A stretch of DNA of 64,000 nt from Chloroflexota bacterium (GTDB lineage: Bacteria > Chloroflexota > Limnocylindria > P2-11E), in NCBI GenBank assembly GCA_027310565.1, contig DAIDAP010000026.1, forward strand, positions 1 through 64,000, read 5' to 3'. Under the pieces are notes generated by a model. The model ran no database searches and was not told the DNA's origin. It saw nothing but the letters and a program-made list of their open reading frames with translations. The translations under genes and the position numbers were made by a program. Of the stretch, positions 60,451 to 64,000 are shown one piece after another; positions within the stretch are counted from its first letter, which is position 1; every line of letters starts with the position of its first letter.

Positions 60451-63400
60451 GTGCGTGAGCAGGCCCAGGAGCGGCGCCTCGTCACCGTTCTCTTCGCCGA
60501 CTTCGCGGGCTTCACCCAGCTCGCCGATCAGATGGACCCGGAGGAGCTGCAGGGCCTCGTCTCGGGCATCTTCGAAGACCTCGCGAACGAGGCCGTGAAG
60601 AACGACGGGACGATCGAGAAGTTCATCGGCGACGCCGTCTTCGTCGTCTACGGCGCGCCCGTCGCGCACGAGGACGACCCGCAGCGCGCGCTGCGCAGCG
60701 CGCTCGGGATGCAGCGCGCCTTCGCGGAGCACGCGGCCCGCGCGCGGAAGGAGCGCGGGATCGAGCTCGGCCTGCGCATCGGCGTCCACACCGGCATGGT
60801 CGTCGCGGGCTCCGTCCGCACGGTCGCCGAGTACGGGGTCATGGGCGACACGGTGAACGTCGCGTCGCGCCTGCAGTCCGCCGCCGGCCCCGGCGAGATC
60901 TACGTGACGGCGGCCACGTTCCGCCTCACGAACCGCGAGTTCGCCTTCCGCGAGGTCGGCCCGATCGAGATGAAGGGCAAGGAGCAGCCGGTGCTCGCGT
61001 ACGCGCTCACCGGCGAGCGCGCGGAGACGCGCCCCGCGACCCTCGTCTCCGCGCCGCTCGTCGGCCGGTGGATGGAGCTCTCGCGGCTCGACCTCGCGTT
61101 CCAGTCGGCGCGTCTCGGGCACACCGAGGTCGTCCTCATCGCGGGCGAGCCGGGCATCGGCAAGACCCGGCTGCTCTCGGAGTTCACCGGGCTCGCGACG
61201 AGCGCCGAGGACGGCGGCGCAGCGGCGACCGCGCGCGTCATGCGCTGGACCTTCTCGCGCGTGAACCAGCGCAGCTACGCGGGCTTCATCGAGCCACTCC
61301 TCGTCGAGCTCCGAGTCGATCCGGCGGCCCCGGACGCGGGCGAGCGGCTCGCGGCGCGTCTCGCCGAGCTCGGCTTCGCCGACCCGGCCCTCGTCGTCCC
61401 GATCCTCGCGCAGTTCCTGCACCTCCCCGGCGCGTCCGAGCCGTCGAGCGACTCCGAGGAGTGGCGCCGCGCGATGTTCATCGTCGTGTACGACGTCATC
61501 GCGGCGCTGGCGCGCGAGCGGCCGCTCCTGTACGTCCTCGAGGATCTCCACTACGCGGACTCCGCGTCGCTCGACCTCCTCTGGTTCGTCGCGTCGCGCG
61601 CGTCGCGCGTGCCGATCCTCTTCCTGCTCGCCCAGCGCATCGGCCCCGGTGCGCCCGAGCCGCGCCCGTCGCGCACGAACTTCACCCAGCTCGTCCTCGA
61701 GCCGCTCTCGGACGAGGAGGCGGCGCGCATCGTCGAGTCCACGCTCGAGTGGATCCCCGACGAGCTGCGCGACCGCATCGTCGCGCGCGCGGGTGGCAAC
61801 CCGTTCTTCATCGAGGAGAGCCTCCGCTCCCTCGTCGAATCGGGCGCCGCGGAGCGGGACGAGACCGGCGAGTGGCGTCTGCGCGAGCGCGCGCGGATGC
61901 TCGAGGTCCCGGCCACGCTCCATGCGGTCATCGCGGCGCGCATCGACCGCCTGGCGCCGACCGCGCGCGAGTGCATCCAGCTCGCGTCGGTGATCGGACA
62001 GCGCTTCGGCGATCGCGTGCTGCGCGAGGCCGGCGGCCAGCGGCTCGCGGAGGCCGTGGACCAGCTCATCGCGGCGGACCTCGTCCTCGAGGCCGCGCCG
62101 GGTGAGCGCCGTGAAGGCCGTTACCGCTTCAAGCACGCCGTCGTGCAGGAGGTCGCCTACAACACGCTCCTGGTCCGCCGGCGCGCCGAGATGCACCGCA
62201 GCGTCGCCACCGCGTACGAGACGGTCATGGACGAGAACGCGCTGAAGGAGTTCTACCCGGCGCTCGCCCATCACTACCTGCTCGGCGAGGTGCCCGAGAA
62301 AGCCGCGACGTACTCGTGGAAGGCGGCGCAGCGCGCGACCGCGATCCACGCGTACGTCGAGGCGCTGCGTCTCGCGGAGCAGGCGTTCGAGCTGTGGGAG
62401 AAGCTGGGGCGTGTCGACGACGCGGTGGACGCGCTCTACCTCATCGCGCGGGTGCGCCGCTACCGCGGCGAGAACGACGCCGCGCTCGCCGCGTACGAGC
62501 GAGCGCTACCGCTGCTCGAGGGGCGTGACCCGACCGGCCGCGACGTCGCGGTGCTGCTCGCGCACATGGCCGAGCTGTGCACGCGCTGGGACGCGAAGCA
62601 CCCGGACCTCGAGGGGATCATCGCGCGGGGGCTCTCGATCGTCGGCGAGCAGCCGTCGCGCGAGCGCGTCCTGCTGCTCGCCGCACGGTCGTTCATGCCG
62701 CGCCGCGCGCCGAAGTCGAGCGACGAGGACTGGCGGCGGTCGCTCGCGACGGCGCAGGAGGCGCTCGCCATCGCCGAGGAGCTCGGGCTTCTGCGCGAGC
62801 GCTCGCTCTGCCTCGACGCCGTCGGCTACGCGTACCGCGAGCTCGGCGACTTCCGCGAGGCGTACCGCGCGAACCAGCGCCGCCTGCCGATCGCGCGGTC
62901 GCTGCAGGACAGCGACGAGCTCATCGACGCGCACTCGATGATCGCGATCTCGGCGCTCGCGCTCGGCGACATCCCGGAGGCGATGGAGAACGCCGCCACC
63001 GCCCGCGAGATCGCGGTCGAGACCGAGAAGCCGCGTCTCGGCGCGTCCGCGCTGCACGAGGAGGTGCTCGCGCACGTCATCGCGGGCGATTTCCCCGGCG
63101 CGCTCGAGGCCGTCGCGCGCCGCGACCGCTTCCCCACACCGTCCAAGTGGTCGAGCACCCTCGCGCTCGGCGTCGGCGCGGCCGCGGCGCTGGGCGCGGC
63201 CGAGGAGAAGACCTTTCGCGACGCGATGGTGCAGGCGGAGGCGCCACCCGCGGAGCTCGCCGTCGCCGATTTCCTGGGCGCGTACTACGGGATGCGCGAG
63301 AGCGAGAGCGCCTACCACGCCGTGCGCAGCGCGGGTCAGCCGAAGGGGCTCGCGGACGTCATGCTGCTCGGCCCGACCCTGGTCGTCGCGGCGGCGCGCT

Positions 63401-63747
63401 GGCGGATCGGCGACGAGGCGTTCGAGGAGCGCGTCGCCTCGGTCGTCGAGCGCACCGGCCACGCGCGGGGCCGCGCGCTCCTCACCCAGGCCGCCGGGCT
63501 GCGCGCGGCGGCCGCCGGCGAGCACGCCAAGGCCGCGAAGCTGCTCGCCGACGCGGCGCAGGCGTTCGCGACGCTCCGTCTCGACTACGAGCGCGCGGTC
63601 GCGCTCGCCGACCTCGCGCGCTCGCTGCGCGAGACCGGCCGCCGCGAACAGGCCGCGGCATTCCACGACGAGGCGCGGGCGATCGCCGAGCGGCTGGGGG
63701 CCGTTGCGCTGCGCGCCACGATCGACCAGGCCGCCGTCGGCGCGTAG
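60451..63747 (+). CDS. Adenylate cyclase / AAA ATPase / TPR regulator
   Basis: A 1098-aa protein with three parts. Residues ~8-185 form a class III nucleotidyl cyclase (VTVLFADFAGFTQL, FIGDAVFVVYG, and GDTVNVASRL). Residues ~205-560 form a STAND/AAA_16-like ATPase with Walker A GEPGIGKTR (Lys238). The C-terminal ~500 residues are helical TPR-like repeats. This architecture is common in actinobacteria and Chloroflexota; it is thought to make cAMP in response to protein partners. The GTG start at 60451 is the longest; there is no good ribosome site. Confidence 0.92.
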   Translation: MREQAQERRLVTVLFADFAGFTQLADQMDPEELQGLVSGIFEDLANEAVKNDGTIEKFIGDAVFVVYGAPVAHEDDPQRALRSALGMQRAFAEHAARARKERGIELGLRIGVHTGMVVAGSVRTVAEYGVMGDTVNVASRLQSAAGPGEIYVTAATFRLTNREFAFREVGPIEMKGKEQPVLAYALTGERAETRPATLVSAPLVGRWMELSRLDLAFQSARLGHTEVVLIAGEPGIGKTRLLSEFTGLATSAEDGGAAATARVMRWTFSRVNQRSYAGFIEPLLVELRVDPAAPDAGERLAARLAELGFADPALVVPILAQFLHLPGASEPSSDSEEWRRAMFIVVYDVIAALARERPLLYVLEDLHYADSASLDLLWFVASRASRVPILFLLAQRIGPGAPEPRPSRTNFTQLVLEPLSDEEAARIVESTLEWIPDELRDRIVARAGGNPFFIEESLRSLVESGAAERDETGEWRLRERARMLEVPATLHAVIAARIDRLAPTARECIQLASVIGQRFGDRVLREAGGQRLAEAVDQLIAADLVLEAAPGERREGRYRFKHAVVQEVAYNTLLVRRRAEMHRSVATAYETVMDENALKEFYPALAHHYLLGEVPEKAATYSWKAAQRATAIHAYVEALRLAEQAFELWEKLGRVDDAVDALYLIARVRRYRGENDAALAAYERALPLLEGRDPTGRDVAVLLAHMAELCTRWDAKHPDLEGIIARGLSIVGEQPSRERVLLLAARSFMPRRAPKSSDEDWRRSLATAQEALAIAEELGLLRERSLCLDAVGYAYRELGDFREAYRANQRRLPIARSLQDSDELIDAHSMIAISALALGDIPEAMENAATAREIAVETEKPRLGASALHEEVLAHVIAGDFPGALEAVARRDRFPTPSKWSSTLALGVGAAAALGAAEEKTFRDAMVQAEAPPAELAVADFLGAYYGMRESESAYHAVRSAGQPKGLADVMLLGPTLVVAAARWRIGDEAFEERVASVVERTGHARGRALLTQAAGLRAAAAGEHAKAAKLLADAAQAFATLRLDYERAVALADLARSLRETGRREQAAAFHDEARAIAERLGAVALRATIDQAAVGA

Positions 63748-63770
63748 CGCGACGCAAGGGACGTCGCACA

Positions 63771-63785
63771 CCCGGCGCCGCCGGG
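63771..63785. repeat. Short GC stem-loop at convergent gene ends
   Basis: CCCGGC (63771-63776) pairs with GCCGGG (63780-63785) around three bases, between the cyclase stop and the next gene's stop. Weak terminator candidate; no T-run. Confidence 0.35.
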
Positions 63786-63819
63786 CGATCCGCCTGCTGG
63801 CCGCGCGGCTCGCCCCGGG

Positions 63820-64000
63820 TCAGCCGCCCTTGCCGAGCGCGAACGGCTCGAACACCAGCACGAACGGCCGGCCGTCGATCGCAAGCCACGCCTCCATCTC
63901 GATCGGCTCGCCGGCCGGCCACTCCGGCCCACCGCCCGCGGAGGCTACCCGCCACGAGTCACCCGGGAGGCTCCACTGCGGCGACCGGATCTCGGAGTTC
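63820..64000 (-). CDS. C-terminal part of an unknown protein, cut by the window edge
   Basis: Minus-strand frame open from the edge to TGA at 63820-63822, about 59 residues. It includes WPAGEPIEMEAWLAIDGRPF and ends FVLVFEPFALGKGG. The composition (Trp, Glu and Pro rich, hydrophobic strands) is protein-like, and codon use resembles the neighbours. Family unknown. Confidence 0.5.
   Translation of the reverse strand, partial: NSEIRSPQWSLPGDSWRVASAGGGPEWPAGEPIEMEAWLAIDGRPFVLVFEPFALGKGG

Noticed and set aside
60274-62349. Minus-strand open frame opposite the cyclase/ATPase gene
   Set aside because: Same antisense effect: Arg/Glu/Asp/Leu-rich product without motifs, while the plus strand encodes three recognisable domains.

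Overview
This is a chromosomal stretch of a very GC-rich bacterium (clearly above 70% GC by eye). It is densely packed, with many 1-4 bp gene overlaps and frequent GTG starts. Coenzyme F420 is used heavily: there is a cofE, two PPOX-type split-barrel F420 proteins and three LLM-class F420 oxidoreductases. Many start codons lie only 6-11 nt downstream of a TANNNT-like hexamer, which points to leaderless transcription. These traits, plus a tiny C-terminal CCGxxGxPGC protein, fit a high-GC Chloroflexota lineage best, with Actinomycetota as the alternative. This is inference from gene style, not phylogeny. I recognised no rRNA, tRNA, CRISPR array, insertion sequence or prophage.

Layout. 1-321: a non-coding edge dominated by a 177-bp imperfect inverted repeat. 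322-6371: an ABC exporter pair, a membrane protein, a CC-tailed microprotein, an S9 peptidase and a sulfite-oxidase-fold molybdoenzyme. 6400-13850: a tightly overlapping cell-wall recycling operon (RusA-like nuclease, two NagZ, a serine hydrolase, AnmK, a BadF/MurK-type sugar kinase, MurQ), followed by a UroD-like protein, an HTH protein with a basic tail and a NERD-like protein. 15884-24180: a PIG-L deacetylase, a two-component system, a dienelactone hydrolase, two GNATs, a zinc-ribbon protein with a structured leader, a nucleotidyltransferase and a secreted metallo-beta-lactamase/lamin-tail protein. 24190-27412: the F420 block with an ACT-domain protein. 27526-32121: a secreted subtilase and PEP synthase. 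32499-37694: a four-gene reductive pyrimidine/hydantoin catabolic operon. 37749-41582: an LLM oxidoreductase and the three-gene proton-translocating transhydrogenase. 41615-43872: two toxin-antitoxin modules bracketing a Nei-type glycosylase. 43927-50034: a giant Lhr helicase and an SdpI/DUF4367 membrane operon. 50083-60258: FolC, MFS transporter, HAD phosphatase, YceI/MarR pair, ASCH and SnoaL small proteins, a membrane beta-propeller, LLM oxidoreductase, cupin, aminotransferase and TetR. 60451-64000: a 1098-aa adenylate cyclase/ATPase/TPR regulator and the tail of an unknown gene.

How it fits together. The clearest unit is peptidoglycan recycling. NagZ enzymes release GlcNAc and anhydro-muropeptides, a serine hydrolase possibly acts as an AmiE-like amidase, AnmK makes MurNAc-6-P, MurQ converts it to GlcNAc-6-P, and a second kinase handles free amino sugar. 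The second unit is pyrimidine/hydantoin breakdown (dihydropyrimidinase, ureidopropionase-type amidase, omega-aminotransferase, aldehyde dehydrogenase). It lies near an LLM oxidoreductase of the subfamily that usually accompanies dihydropyrimidinase. The regulatory DNA is unusually legible: overlapping divergent -10 elements at 55045-55051, twin TetR-type operators around the tetR gene, palindromes at both toxin-antitoxin promoters, and a perfect 16-bp palindrome ahead of the SdpI operon.
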